A stretch of DNA of 64,000 nt from Xestospongia muta (lineage: Eukaryota > Porifera > Demospongiae > Haplosclerida > Petrosiidae). The stretch's first letter is position 1, and every line of letters starts with the position of its first letter. A model generated the notes under the pieces. It saw only the letters and a program-made list of their open reading frames with translations. It did not search any database and had not been told where the DNA came from. This document shows positions 12,192 to 24,592 of the stretch, piece after piece. Location of the stretch: contig OY848917.1 in assembly GCA_963693285.1 (NCBI GenBank), forward strand, positions 16,554,192-16,618,191. Direction: 5' to 3'. A program made the position numbers and the translations under genes.

Positions 12192-13747
12192 TTAATAATC
12201 AGAGAACCAAGTACCAGTTATGGGACATATATTTTTATTACGTCCACATTTGAGGTGAGTGACAATACCATTAGGATAACGTACAAATGCAGTGGCTTCA
12301 GTGAATGGTAACTGACAAACTGGACATACTCTATAGAAGAGAGAGTATCAGGTTACATTTACTATAATATATGTAGACAATGTCTTCTGTACAAACAACT
12401 AATGAAGATGTATTGTATGTAATCTATATTAAAATTACAATTGACAGTCTGTTGTCATAGTGATAATGATACAAACATGTACCTGGTATCAGTAATTTTC
12501 ACAGGTCCCTCTTGTAATTTCATTAATTCATATTTTGTCTAAAATAAAGGTAAAATAAAGAATAATAATTATATCAATAATATTAGTAATGTCTACAAAA
12601 GCGGAAATCCTATTTGAAAAACAACTATTAATTACTAAGATAATTGTGAGCTACCTCTGACTTATCAAATACAATCAATATTTATAATTTTACATAAAAC
12701 ATTTTAATAACTTGTGTTAATAATACATTTATTATATATCTATTATTATGCCATAAAATATAGTACAATTAATGTGTTGCACATTTGAAATCCTATTATT
12801 GTAGCAGTACATAATGTTTACCTGTAAATTTTCTCCTTTAGCTAGACTGTGTTCTATTTTACTTGTACGTCCAGCATTAGTTGTACTACGAATACTGCGA
12901 ACAAGAAAATCTTTGACAGTACTGATTTCCCATTGAGATGGTAATATCTGGAGTACCTATAATATGACAATATATAATAACAATATGTATCTGTAATATA
13001 ATAATACTTTACATGTAATTAACAAAATAGTAATATTTACTGACAATCATCTAACAGAGCTGTTGATGACTACACAAAACTAGATCAAGAACTGATACTT
13101 TGTATCAACTAACCACTGTACAGTGTGAAATTTAGTGAAAATAAAATTTAATGATTGAAATGGTGTTTAGAAAGTTAAACTTGACAAAATAAAAAATTAC
13201 TTTATTACCAAGGATAGCATAAAGTATCTGCACACAACACACACACGCGCACAGTTCTTACCTTTGCAGCATCAAATTCTTCACCATGTGTGTTCAAGAG
13301 TTTTAGTGCTTGTTTAATAAGAGGTGGTTTGGAACTAAAATAATATTATGTTAGTTAATAAAGGGTTAACTAACTTACCCATCAGATGGTCTAAGGTAGA
13401 CAGTTAATAATGTCTGGTATACTCGTTGACGATCTTGTCTGCTACGACCCTATCATAATTAAAGTTATATTATATCATATTCTATAACAAACTTATAACA
13501 AGTATTATATTATTGAATCTTATTTGCATATATATTAGCTTACCTTTGTATATATAGAACAATATCGTTCAGCACCTTCATAATCCTGTAAATGATGAGC
13601 TAATATACTAAGAGCTTTTTCATGTTCATCCATCTGTATAAATTATAAAGACACATAATAACTACATAATAACTACTGTTATGTACATGTACAAATATAC
13701 TCTCTCATGATAACATTATAATAAATGTGTTAGTGTATATATATGTG

Positions 13748-13787
<40 letters not shown>

Positions 13788-16700
13788 CATTTACATGTAT
13801 AGTTTTAAGATTTTTATGATTAAAGAAATGATATTGGAGGTATCTATCAAGTTTTCCCACTTATATATGCTACAATACATTGACTTACTCTGCCATAAAG
13901 AATAGCACATTCTTTGTATAAGTCAGTGTCTTGAACTCTGTTTAATAAAAAGGAGGCACGATAACTAGATGATTCTTCAAGAAAGCTCTGTAGTTTTGTC
14001 CTGTCAAATAATAAATATGATAATTAGTAATGTTAGATTGATTTTAAAATGTTAATATTATTAAGTGTCATGTAAAATGGATCAACAATATTTATATATG
14101 TACCTGGCCTCTTTCAAGTGTTTGGTATTCTTCTCTTCTTTCAACTTTAATACTTTTTCTAAATACAACATACCAAGACGAGTATGAAAGACCTCATCCT
14201 AGACAACACAACAATAAACAGTATACCTGTAATATTATTAATACATACATTATCAATATAATAGACTTATTAAATGATATATTAGTATTAATAATACACG
14301 ATTACCTTCAATTCTAGTTCATGTATTAAGTGCTCTAAGTAAAGTAGACTAGCTTGAACATATGGTGATAATTTTTCAAGTACTACAGAATGTTCTAGTT
14401 GTACACGTCCTTTGTCTTTACCAAGTCTGTCAATAAATATTTTAACTCCTTTTAGTTCATCATGATCTGGTACCCATTTAGAATACTTCAGTAGTAAATC
14501 ATTATCAATAAACCTGGAATATAAAGATAATATAATATTATATTGTAGTAATATTGCTGACATCAGCAATATTAAATAATCATATAGAAAGTTAGAAGCA
14601 ACCAAAATTCTGTACTATAGCACTGTCAGTTAGATGTACAATATATCATATAACTATATGTATATTAACTCTACTATTAATTGTATCTATTATATTTAGT
14701 TATAATTCAATATAGTATACATTAATATCAGCAATAAGACACACCCAATTCAATGTAATTTCATGTTTGCTATTAGAATTTTATCACATACTAATATTAC
14801 CGATAATTAGGATAGTCACTAAAATCACTAAATTAGACACTCAAGAACAGTAGAAGTAGAAAGTGTCATACAACTACAGTTAATAGTAGGATTAAACTGC
14901 ATAACAAGTCATGTGACTACAATCTTAACTCACGATGTTAAAAACTTGACAATATGATCAAGTCCAGGAAATTGATTATCAGATAATTTTCCATCATATA
15001 TTCTAGTCCATATTTGTAGTGCAGTATCCACATTACCATTATAATAATATAGTAAACCCAGAGCAAAATAACACTAAAGAAATAGTATATTATCATAAAA
15101 TAATAATATCATTTGGTTATATATAAATGTTCATGTGTCTGGATATACAAATGTATTAATACTTTATTAGTTGTTAATAATAGCTTTAAAACAACTGTTA
15201 GAGATAAGTATGACTTTTAGATAATGATAAAAATAACTACAATTCAGTACAAGTGATCCTTAAATAACTTATTATAATGCTAAGCTATGCAGTTACTAGA
15301 CAATAACATAAATTATACAGGCACTTTTCTAACTATCCAGTCTTGTATAGAGTTTATAATCAACTATAACAAAAAGTACCTGATTCTTCTCAAATGCAAC
15401 TCGAGCATCTTCAAAGTTGAGATAGAGTTCATGATGTTCAATATAATTTATAAGAGATGATGGATTGTCTTCAGCTAATAACTTCACTAGAACAGTATCC
15501 ACCTCCTACACATGTACATATATAGAGATACATTTATCTAGTTATTTAGCAATTTAAAAATAGTTTACAGTTTTCTGTATCAGTGGTTATAAACTATATA
15601 TACAAAATACCAGACACAGCTGATTAGTATGATATATTGGGAAAATATAATAGTGTTTAATGGGTTAAAATTTATGAGTAAAATTACTATATTTTAACCC
15701 TCATTATTACTCTACAGTTATCAACTCAATAAGATATAGAACTATACCTCTTTTCTTCCCAAAGCAACAGCTGTAGTTCGTATTTCTTTCTAAGGTGTGT
15801 AGATACGAAGTTTAAATATAAAATATATAAAAGTACTCACTAAATATCTGATTAAAAACTTTTTAGCTTCTTTCATGTTAATCTTTCCATCATTAGCTGT
15901 AATAATGGAAATAACAACATCACATGTATAAAACAATGTTTTCTAGATTATTCATAACAACAGTAAACATTCCTGTGATTATGTGTTCTTGAAAGTAATT
16001 AATTACATGTTTAAGTTATAAATATATAAATATTTCCCATGAAGTCGGTCTAAGAGTGTACTTCAGCTCCTAATACCATTGTGCTAACAATGTTCAGCAA
16101 TAATTATTTCTATTATATAGTCTTATTGTCTGGAACATAAAACATGATAGACAGTCCTACAATTGTGTTTTTAGAAATATCGTATAATAAATTAAAACTA
16201 TATACTTTAACTAACAATACATATGGTGATACATATGCTTTAGCAATAGTCATAACTGATTAGTGGTTAAAGCCTCTTCTAGGCTATTACTAAATTTGTT
16301 CCTCTCCATTCAAAACTCTCTGCCATCTCTTTCATTTTTCAATACACTAATATTTTATTATTATAAAAGCATTCACAAAATAATCATAAGAAGTTTCTTA
16401 ATAATTATAGTCTTATTTAACTTACCAAGGTCTTCTGCAGAATCCATTTCAATTTGTTGATGATATGTTGATGATGTTGGTAAAAGACCTTCAAACTTGG
16501 AGATAATCTGTGAAAGTAAACATTGTAACAGTATATCCATTATAACTGTCATTATTCTATTATAATTATGATAATAAGTTGGTAAGTAAGTAATTTCCAT
16601 AAACATATTAACACACTTAATAAAACATTTACAAGTACATCACATATCATACAATTACCTCTCTAGGATCTGTATTTCCTTCTAACAGTAGAGTTTCAGC

Positions 16701-19700
16701 TTTTGAAAATTGTCCTTGACTAAAGTATAGGAATGCAGCCTGTTGTTTTACACTCCCAATGTACTAAAATATAACAAGAGAAACAAAGTTAATTACAACT
16801 TTAATCAATCCATTGATTGTTAATGTAGACTTTGACCTTTACAATTGTATATGAATCTTCTTCTCTCATATGATATCAAATACTCTATTAATAATTTCTG
16901 TTCAGTAGTATAATTCCTATTTAGTTATTCATAAGCAAAGTATTATCAAAGAAGGATGTATAAACTCATATATTATAAACCCATCAAAGTCAATTACAAT
17001 GTCAAGGAGTTAATATAATGTATTTATATACCATTGTGTCTTATATTATATAGTTTGTACATTTGATGTGTACCTCATCAGCTTTATCAGGATTTTTACT
17101 TTCCTCAACAGCTGCAATAGTTTCAGCTAACAAGATGGCTTCTTCAACTTGTTGCTGCTCAAACAAACGAGTTACCTATAAGAGAAATACATCAGTTAAT
17201 ACACTAGGAATACCGTATATCGGGAAACTTTCATGTCAGGTTATTTTTGCGAATTGGTGAAATTGTGGTTTTTTGCGAATATAAATTTTGAGAATTATAC
17301 CTTTTCCCACCCACTTGCAATTATTACTGTTTGACCACACCCTAAACACGTTTTCTCACACCTGGACTGACAATGGAAGAGACATTCGAAATGGACTCCT
17401 GTATCAGAGGATACCATGTTTATAAAGAGGTATGGATGTCCAATGAAGAAGAAATCATTTTTTACTAACTATTTGCCAAACGGTCACCCACAATCAAATT
17501 TTCTGCTTAACCATTTGCCACGCCCATAATTGTAAGAAATTGGCGAGGGATATTTTTACGAGGGAGATAAATTCGTGAAATTTGCAAAAATTTTGCAACA
17601 CAAATGTTTCCCAATATACAGTAATGTCCATTAATTGAGAGACCTAGTTGAATCACTCATACATATTGTATCTATAAGTCTCTAATTGTTTAGTACATGT
17701 GACAATAAATATTTCAAACAGTACTGGTCTCTATACTTATTTGTCTTGTATTAAACTGACCTGTTCTTTTAATGGTACTAGTGCTAGAAGATATACTGAT
17801 GTGTTCACTGCAGCATATACTTTACCATGAAACTGACCCAAACACTTGCCACTCTAAAGAAAAGAATATTTAGTGAAACCAATAAAAATATTTTCTATAA
17901 AAAACAAGATCTACAAAAGGTCATATTTTGTAGTTGAGTGGTTATTTCTATAAATGAAACTAATTTTTCTGTTCATATCCATTTCTTTTCCATTAATGTT
18001 AAATATTCAAATAAATAGTGGAGAGGAGGCCAAAAGAAAAACAAATCTAACATTTGATCAATTGTGTCTGTGATACTTAGAAACCTTATCTTAACCTATA
18101 ACTATTTATCATAGATAGAAATAATGCAAAGAATTGAAGAAAAGTTTTGAGTAAAATATTCATTACTTTCTACCAATACATTTCAATGGACAATCCAGGC
18201 CATCCCTACATAGACCTACTACTACATATTAGATACTAACATATCATACATACACATATTATACTAATATGTCTGTACCGAGAAAGCGATGTCTTGTTTA
18301 CATTGTTGATCCATTAAACTAAACACATGAAGTGAATTAGTGTCCTTTGACCACGTCACAACATAGGGAAATTGATAACCAGCTGCATGTGGTCGTCTCT
18401 GACGCCACTCTATAGGTGGACGCTACATGGAAATATAAGAGCATAATAACTCTAATATATATAATATTGTATATAGACTTAACATCAAATGATACAGTCA
18501 TATATTAATGTAAACTTTGACCTTTGCTTTTCTGTCATAACTTTGAATTTCCAATTCTAAGGTACCAAATCACTTCAATAATACTTCAAATTAATGTAGA
18601 CTAAGTCTGTTATTAATATATTTGATGATTCCATAGTTAGCTGTATTACTCATAAACAAAGTATTGTCATAAAAGTACATATAAATAATGTATGTATTAA
18701 AAATATGATGAAGCCATTAAAGTGATAAACAAGGTCAAAGTAAACACATAACTAGACATTATTAACTCTACTATAATCTTACATTTGATGTTCCTTCACT
18801 AGAAACAATGACACCAATATCTCCAGTATTGATAAGAAACTCATCCTAAATGAGATAGACAATAATAACAATACATTGTATACAACAATACAAATAAGAT
18901 GATTTTAAAATTATTTGTTATATTTTGTGGTTTCATTACATACAAGTACATGTACATTGAGATACATACACAATATAGTTCATTATTACCTTGGCTGTTC
19001 TCTTAACCAGTGGACTTATTCCTATCTCATATGGAGGTAACTCTATCATCTACATTATAAAATATTATAATTCATATACTAGTTAATATACCTAAGTATC
19101 AGTTATATGGATTGTTAAATGTTATAAATTAATTGTAAAGACTTACATTTCCACTGTCTGCTAAGTTGATAAGCAAATAACGACCAGCATCAAAATGTTG
19201 ACTAGATATAGCAACACATATACTATTACCATCTCTTGCCTATAAAATATATTATTAATATTATAATATATGTACAATGTACAATATAACATGTACAATA
19301 TAATGTATGTATTGAAGTATACTGTATGGTTAGTAAATTTGTATGTAACAATTAAAAGTAAAGAATGAAATATAACCACATTCTTTAAATTCACTGCTCA
19401 ACTCCGTATATATAAAACCACACCCACAATAATTGATATTATTATGTTTCAAAATTGGCCTACCCACCTATAAAATCTACAAACGTTTATATCAATAAAA
19501 ATTACCAAGCATAAAGTTATTATAGTACATGTTGTAATTGTTGTTACCATAGCTACTGGTTGATCAGGTAAGGGTATATCACGACCAGCTACAAATCTAT
19601 CTCCATTGTTATATGTATACATCAGTAAACTCTTTCTTCTTTGTTGTGCTACAATGATCTATAGAGTAAGGACAACTTATATTATTATATATAAGTATAG

Positions 19701-22700
19701 TTATTGTTAGCATTTTAAAGTTAGTATTCTAAGAGACTATGATCTCTCATAAGAAAACTATACTTGTAGAGTGGAAAAATTATGATGAGCACTTGTGGCT
19801 ATACTGTTGTTATACAATCATTTAGCTAAGGATGTTTGCTAAATTCAATAAACATTTTCTGTTCAACAAATGTGGTTTTCTCAAGAAGATCATTGTTCTT
19901 TAACTAAACACTCAACCATTGGTATATAAATTACATAGCTACATTGACCTTAGTGTAACACCTCATCAGATCATGTACCAATATACAAGAAATGATAGAA
20001 TACATAATGTTGTAGACATACCTCACATGATGATGAGTGTGGTGATCTCCCTTCATCAATACAATAACATACAACCTATTGTTATATCAGATAAAATAAC
20101 AAGTACATAAAAATATAATAGATTAACTTACTTTTGTTATACGATCACGAGTATCAATAATCTAATAAGAGGACAACAAAGAGTTAAAAATACAGTTGTA
20201 CCATCATATGATCAATTTTTCCTTTTAAACTCATTAAATATTAATTGAACAACATAACATATATAAATACATTATTGACATACATTCATACTTACCTCTA
20301 ATCGTTGCATGTCCAGTACATAAATAGTCCCTATATATAAAAATAATAGACATTAATATAACTGATTGATAATTATAATAATTAAAGAAGAGGTGTGGCT
20401 GATAAACAAGTATCACTTTCTAATTATAAAATACATGTACTTGAATACTGTTATTGATATCTGGATCTAATGTGTATTACTGAACTTATAGGTACAGTTC
20501 AGTGTGTTCAACGACAGATCTGATGTGTATTACTGAACTTATAGGTACAGTTCAGTGTGTTCAATGACAGATCTGATGTGTATTACTGAACTTATAGGTA
20601 CAGTTCAATGTGTTCAACGACAGATCTGATGTGTATTACTGAACTTATAGGTACACTTCAGTGTGTTCAACGACAGATCTAATGTGTATTACTGAACTTA
20701 TAGGTACAGTTCAATGTGTTCAATGACAGATCTGATATGTATTACTGAACTTATAAAAATAAATAAATTATAACAAACAAAACAAATAAAACTAACCATC
20801 TAATTGTGCCAATAGTCTGTTCATACTAGGTATCAATGTTAGTTGTTGTAATGTCTTGCGCTGTAACATAGTCATATAATATATCATAGTATAATCCATT
20901 AATAAACAGTATAAATAGTAGATACTCTAATAAGACAAGGGAAGAAATTATGCTTCCATTAACTGCCATATATTTAGCTTTTAGAGATATAATATCGCTC
21001 TTTTCTGTCTAGTAGACAATTTTCTATATCCTAATAATATTATATTAATGATAATTAACATCAAGCAAAGAAGGATGGGTGTGTTCAAATTATTACATGT
21101 GGGCTCACAAAGATGACAATTAATACTTTATTAATTTGAATGCATTTTTGTTCTTATTTCAATTAAAATAGGAGGTACTCACTATAGCAAGTTATAAATA
21201 TAAATAAACTTTGATAGTAAAGTACACACCTAATATTTACACTACTTCATATACAGTGTCTGTTATTTAGAGGTTCCACAATACACATACATATATTGTA
21301 CATACATTACCACATACTGGTATAAGCTATACTTACCCGATCTGCATCTAGCTGTTTACGTACTCTTAATTTAGACTGATAAATTGTCTTGCCAAGGGGA
21401 GACTTACCATCTACCAAACTATAATACAAGATGGATCTATAAAAAAGAAAATAAAAATATGAAAGGCACTAAAGTGCCGAACCTCGCTGTAGTTTCTAAG
21501 TTATTTATAAATTCTATGCCAGCTTAGGCCCAGCTATGATGTTGTTATTGCAAGAAAATTTATTAACATTCCAGAAGGTGTGGTTATAAAATGGTAATTT
21601 TTGTCATTCTGTATATGCTCATTAATTGTTGCTTGATTTCTAGCTTTGCCATGTTTGTGAAGCAGTAACTGAGTAAGTGATAGTATCATTCAATTGCCAA
21701 GCAAGATTAAGTGCTAATTTCATGATGAAAAGTTTCTCTGAGTCTTTACATGACCCTTTAAAATGTATCAATATTTCATATATAAAATTTATTGTCACTT
21801 GAAGATGAAACGTTCTTTGGAAACGTCCCGTAGTACAAATATAAATCAATATATTATCTATTAGTAGCAGTCTTTTCAGTGCTTGGAGACGTTTCCTGAA
21901 TGCGTGACTTTGCTCCAAGTCCACAAAACATTTTTCAGAACTTTTCTAACGATTACTTCGACCAACGGCCTTCTATCTTGCTGATCCGTATTCCTCTGAG
22001 ATTGTTTACAACATACTAAAAAATCTCCACATTAAGTTTTTTACTTTTCGAGAAACGGCACTTGACCTCTGCAGCCTGAAAATTCTTTTGCGAGTTTTAA
22101 GCTTCTGTTTTCCTTGACGATGTTCTTGATACTACTGTTGTAAAGTCCACATGTTTTTCTATTCATTGCTAAACGTTTTACGTTTTCTCTCGTGTTAGTG
22201 AAGATGTCAACAGGAAAAAGACTGAAGTCTCAAACAAAGGAGGTTGTTCCGAATATCAATGACTATTTCGAGGAACTCAACAGGTATAAACGGACTCAAA
22301 GGCCTCTTAAACAAACAGCTGATGCCACAGGTGTTTCACGTACTAGCATCAAGAGGCTACAGAAAGAGAAAGTTGACACTGGTGGAGCTACTTTTTCAAC
22401 TCCAACAAAGAGGTACAGAGTCTCCAGACGCCTGTTAGGTGATGATTTTGATTGTGAAGCAATCAGACGGAAAATATACCACCTCTATCAAGCCAAAGAA
22501 CATGTGACACTTACCCAAGTTGCTTCTTGAGTTAAAAAGGATAACATCTTTCGCGGTCAGAGGTCAATCCTCTGCATCTTGCTAAGAGAAATGGGTTTCA
22601 AGTGAGTCATCATTACTTTTGTTATGATACCTATTAATATTGTACTTTATAGACATAAGAGAGTGGATGACAGATGCCACTACTACAAACAACCTCATAT

Positions 22701-24592
22701 TATTGAACAGAGGCATGCTTACCTTTGTCAAATGAGGACGAACCATCAAGAGAATAGGTCAATTGTTTACCTTGATGAGACCTAGGCCAACGCTCACGAT
22801 GATAAAGATTGTGCTTGGGTGGAGAGGGATGATGTGATTGGTGGAACCCTTAGGGGTATAAAAAGGCCTCCTAGGAAGGCTTATTATTCTTGGAGATGGT
22901 GGTGAGATTGATTGGATTCCCAATACCACTCTCATATTCAGATCCCCAAAAATACTGGTGATTACCATGATGAGATGATTGCTAATTATTTTGAGGAGTG
23001 GTTTGCTACCAAACTTCTCCCCAATATTCAACCTAACAGTCTTATTGTCATGGATAATGCCTCATATCATAGTCGTCGTAGTGACCCTGTCTCAGTCAAG
23101 AGTTGGACAAAGCAAAAGATGCAAGATTGGTTTCAGGCAAAGAGAATTGAATTCCCAACAAATTCCTTAAAAGCTGAATTATATAGCATCATACAAAGAT
23201 TGAAACTTACTCCTCGCTATGTTGTTGATGACATGGTAGCTGCTGCTGGTAAGTACTCACTCAAGATAGTATTTTATTTATTGATCTGTACACCATATAG
23301 GGCACGAGGTAGTCTGACTCCCTGTTGCTCACTGCACTCTCAATCCTATTGAGTTGGCATGGGTACAGGTTAAAGGTCACATCAAGGCCAATACTCGAGT
23401 ATTTAATCTTCGTGAGGTAGACCAGCTGGCATGGGAGAGTTTTGATGTTGTGACACCTGACCGTTGGAAGAGCCTCATTCAACATGTTCAAATCCACTAT
23501 GAAGACCACTATCGGTCTAGTGATGGCCTCTATGAGGAGTTAGTGGATGAGTTCATCATTCAAGTTGGAGGTGAATTGGATGAGTCTGATGATTCAGATC
23601 AATCTGATAGTTCTGATGACAAATAGTTCTAGGCATTCTTAGTTTTCCTTCTTTATTAAATGGGTTTTTTTTAGAACCACTGTGGTTTAATAGCGGCCTT
23701 AAATCACAAAAGACAATACCTGATTATTATTTTTATAATAAATAGTAGTCATAATAGAACATCTGTTCATATAATTAGAACTGTAATTTTGAATTGCCAC
23801 GTGACACGCAGCTGACTTCTAATGGTAAAAATTGCTATTTATTAAAATTCTCGAAGGTGTTGAGTTTGAAGTATTATGAAGGTATGTAATTGAAAATGTA
23901 TGGAGTTTTTTAGTTTGCTACTTTCTCATAGCACTATAGAGCCAAATTTTATATATAAAATGTGGGTTTGCAAGCTGAATTGATTGGTGCAAGTTCTATG
24001 CAGATAGCACATAAAACGACAAAGTTATTTACATGTTTGGGTGTCAAACATACTATAGTCTTTACTAATATTGTATCCAACAGCAATTTACTGACCTCTA
24101 TCACATCAACATATAAATAAGCTTTAATAGTGATCTCTAAGCCCAGTATGTGGACATAAACAGTGATTTCAGACAAATATTTATGATTTTAATTCTGAGT
24201 ATACATGATTTAAACATTATGTCAGACCTCACACTTTGTACCCAAACAGAACAGGGACATTCCAGTTGGGTACAAGACAAAGGTCAGAGATCTACAAGGA
24301 GGTGTGGTCTAGAGTGTGATTTAGAAATTCTCTACTCATTACATATTTCAGATTGAAGCAATCACCCTCAATTACATATACTTTCAATTATTATCACCTC
24401 AATATGTGTATACCAACCATCTTTGTACACAACTATGTTTGGTAGGTTAGCTAAGATTTGCCTGTTTGTAACATGTAATAAATATAAGCTCTATAACATA
24501 CCTGTTTGTCTGGTGGTAGCTGCTCTATGACAGACACCAAATCAAAGGCAGAAACAAGGTAACCACGTCTTGAAGACACGAGGATAAGCAAA
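12192..24592 (-). CDS. TGFBRAP1: TGFBRAP1/VPS3-like CORVET subunit (left copy; start and one early exon not found)
   Basis: Minus-strand exons, in transcript order: 24502-24592, 21337-21436, 20797-20860, 20296-20330, 20132-20161, 19548-19658, 19147-19239, 18990-19049, 18783-18845, 18279-18422, 17761-17853, 17074-17175, 16659-16763, 16426-16507, 15841-15896, 15748-15789, 15380-15505, 14934-15072, 14306-14513, 14104-14198, 13889-14000, 13544-13633, 13379-13449, 13262-13334, 12822-12956, 12483-12538, 12192-12330. The product shows an N-terminal CNH/beta-propeller region (AFDLVSVIEQ, LADSGN), VPS39-type helical repeats (YFALGLLYYYNGN, YIEHHELYLNFEDARVAF) and a C-terminal zinc-binding end (VCPVCQLPFTEA, FVRYPNGIVTHLKC). 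The family bridges Rab5 endosomes in CORVET tethering and, in vertebrates, also binds TGF-beta receptors. No ATG is visible before the first exon. Phases require one more exon between 24,502 and 21,436, which I could not find. A transposon occupies that intron. Confidence 0.85.
13741..13787. repeat. GT microsatellite in a TGFBRAP1-like intron
   Basis: About 20 GT dinucleotides with one interruption. The homologous intron of the right copy (about 63,280-63,300) has only a short ATGTAC-rich segment instead, so the run is copy-specific. Confidence 0.85.
17211..17623. mobile_element. 413-bp MITE with TA-type ends
   Basis: The left end TACCGTATATCGGGAAAC is mirrored at the right by a segment whose complement reads TACTGTATATTGGGAAAC, two mismatches in 18. 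The terminal TA pair is consistent with a Tc1/mariner-type target. It sits in an intron of the TGFBRAP1-like gene and contains no gene. The interior has repeated GCGAATT/GCAAATTT wording. Confidence 0.75.
20464..20755. repeat. 53-bp minisatellite, about 5.5 copies
   Basis: GATCT recurs at 20464, 20517, 20570, 20623, 20676 and 20729, exactly 53 bases apart. Units share GTATTACTGAACTTATAGG and differ at a few positions. The array lies in an intron of the TGFBRAP1-like gene. Each unit contains a GGTACAGTTCAGTGTGTTC core. No function is apparent. Confidence 0.95.
21462..22203. mobile_element. Left end of the DDE transposon, shared with two deleted relatives
   Basis: This starts with AAAGGCACTAAAGTGCCGAA, which contains the palindrome GGCACTAAAGTGCC, followed by CCTCGC. 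It runs without a gene up to the transposase start. The same sequence recurs at 33,059-33,810, and its last third recurs again at 34,882-35,100, where the transposase region is absent. This marks it as the non-coding left part of the element that carries the transposase at 22,204-23,626. Confidence 0.75.
22204..23626 (+). pseudogene. Inactive DDE-type transposase
   Basis: Exons 22204-22601, 22653-23248 and 23301-23626 read as a transposase. It has an N-terminal helix-turn-helix-like part (ATGVSRTSIKRLQKEK), then catalytic-type motifs SIVYLDET, SLIVMDNASYHS and CTLNPIELAW, and an acidic Asp/Ser-rich tail. The second D and the E are about 80 residues apart, much more than the 34-37 of classical Tc1/mariner enzymes. 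The relation is to IS630/DDE_3-like invertebrate transposases, subfamily unknown. It is dead: in-frame stops occur at 22528 (TGA), 22783 (TAG, where a Trp is expected) and 23315 (TGA), plus a one-base frameshift near 22,878. Two stops look like CGA-to-TGA decay. The element sits in the first visible TGFBRAP1-like intron on the opposite strand. Confidence 0.85.
23627..24501. other. Intron remainder, no gene seen
   Basis: This is the rest of the first visible TGFBRAP1-like intron. The missing exon required by phase should lie between 21,437 and 24,501. Open segments near 24,090, 24,250 and 24,400 on the minus strand were examined, but none ends in the required phase. The right end of the transposon was not located. 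Confidence 0.5.

Larger units (their letters stand above)
3660..14490. repeat. Left copy of the segmental duplication
   Basis: The order of everything in this block recurs from about 52,450 to the right window edge in the same orientation: ankyrin exons, ZU5, death and vinculin-tail exons, a spare last exon, a small MITE, then the 3' half of the minus-strand TGFBRAP1-like gene. Offsets grow from about 48.8 kb to 49.5 kb through indels. One indel is the 523-bp foldback element present only here. Similarity is moderate in the ankyrin gene introns and very high, introns included, in the TGFBRAP1 part. The true right edge is not known because the other copy leaves the window. Confidence 0.85.

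Noticed and set aside
22912..23352. An intact 146-codon transposase domain gene
   Set aside because: It is only the middle of the broken transposase, and its last part reads through a 52-base intron in the wrong frame.
24220..24260. A minus-strand LFCLGTKCE segment as the missing LYVGT-type strand exon
   Set aside because: The donor is weak, the phase does not fit, and a TGA lies shortly upstream in frame.
24370..24470. A minus-strand open segment (QILANLPNIVVYKDGWYTHI) as the missing TGFBRAP1-like exon
   Set aside because: It ends in phase 0, whereas the next exon needs two bases from the previous one, and it lacks the expected Gly-Thr strand motif.
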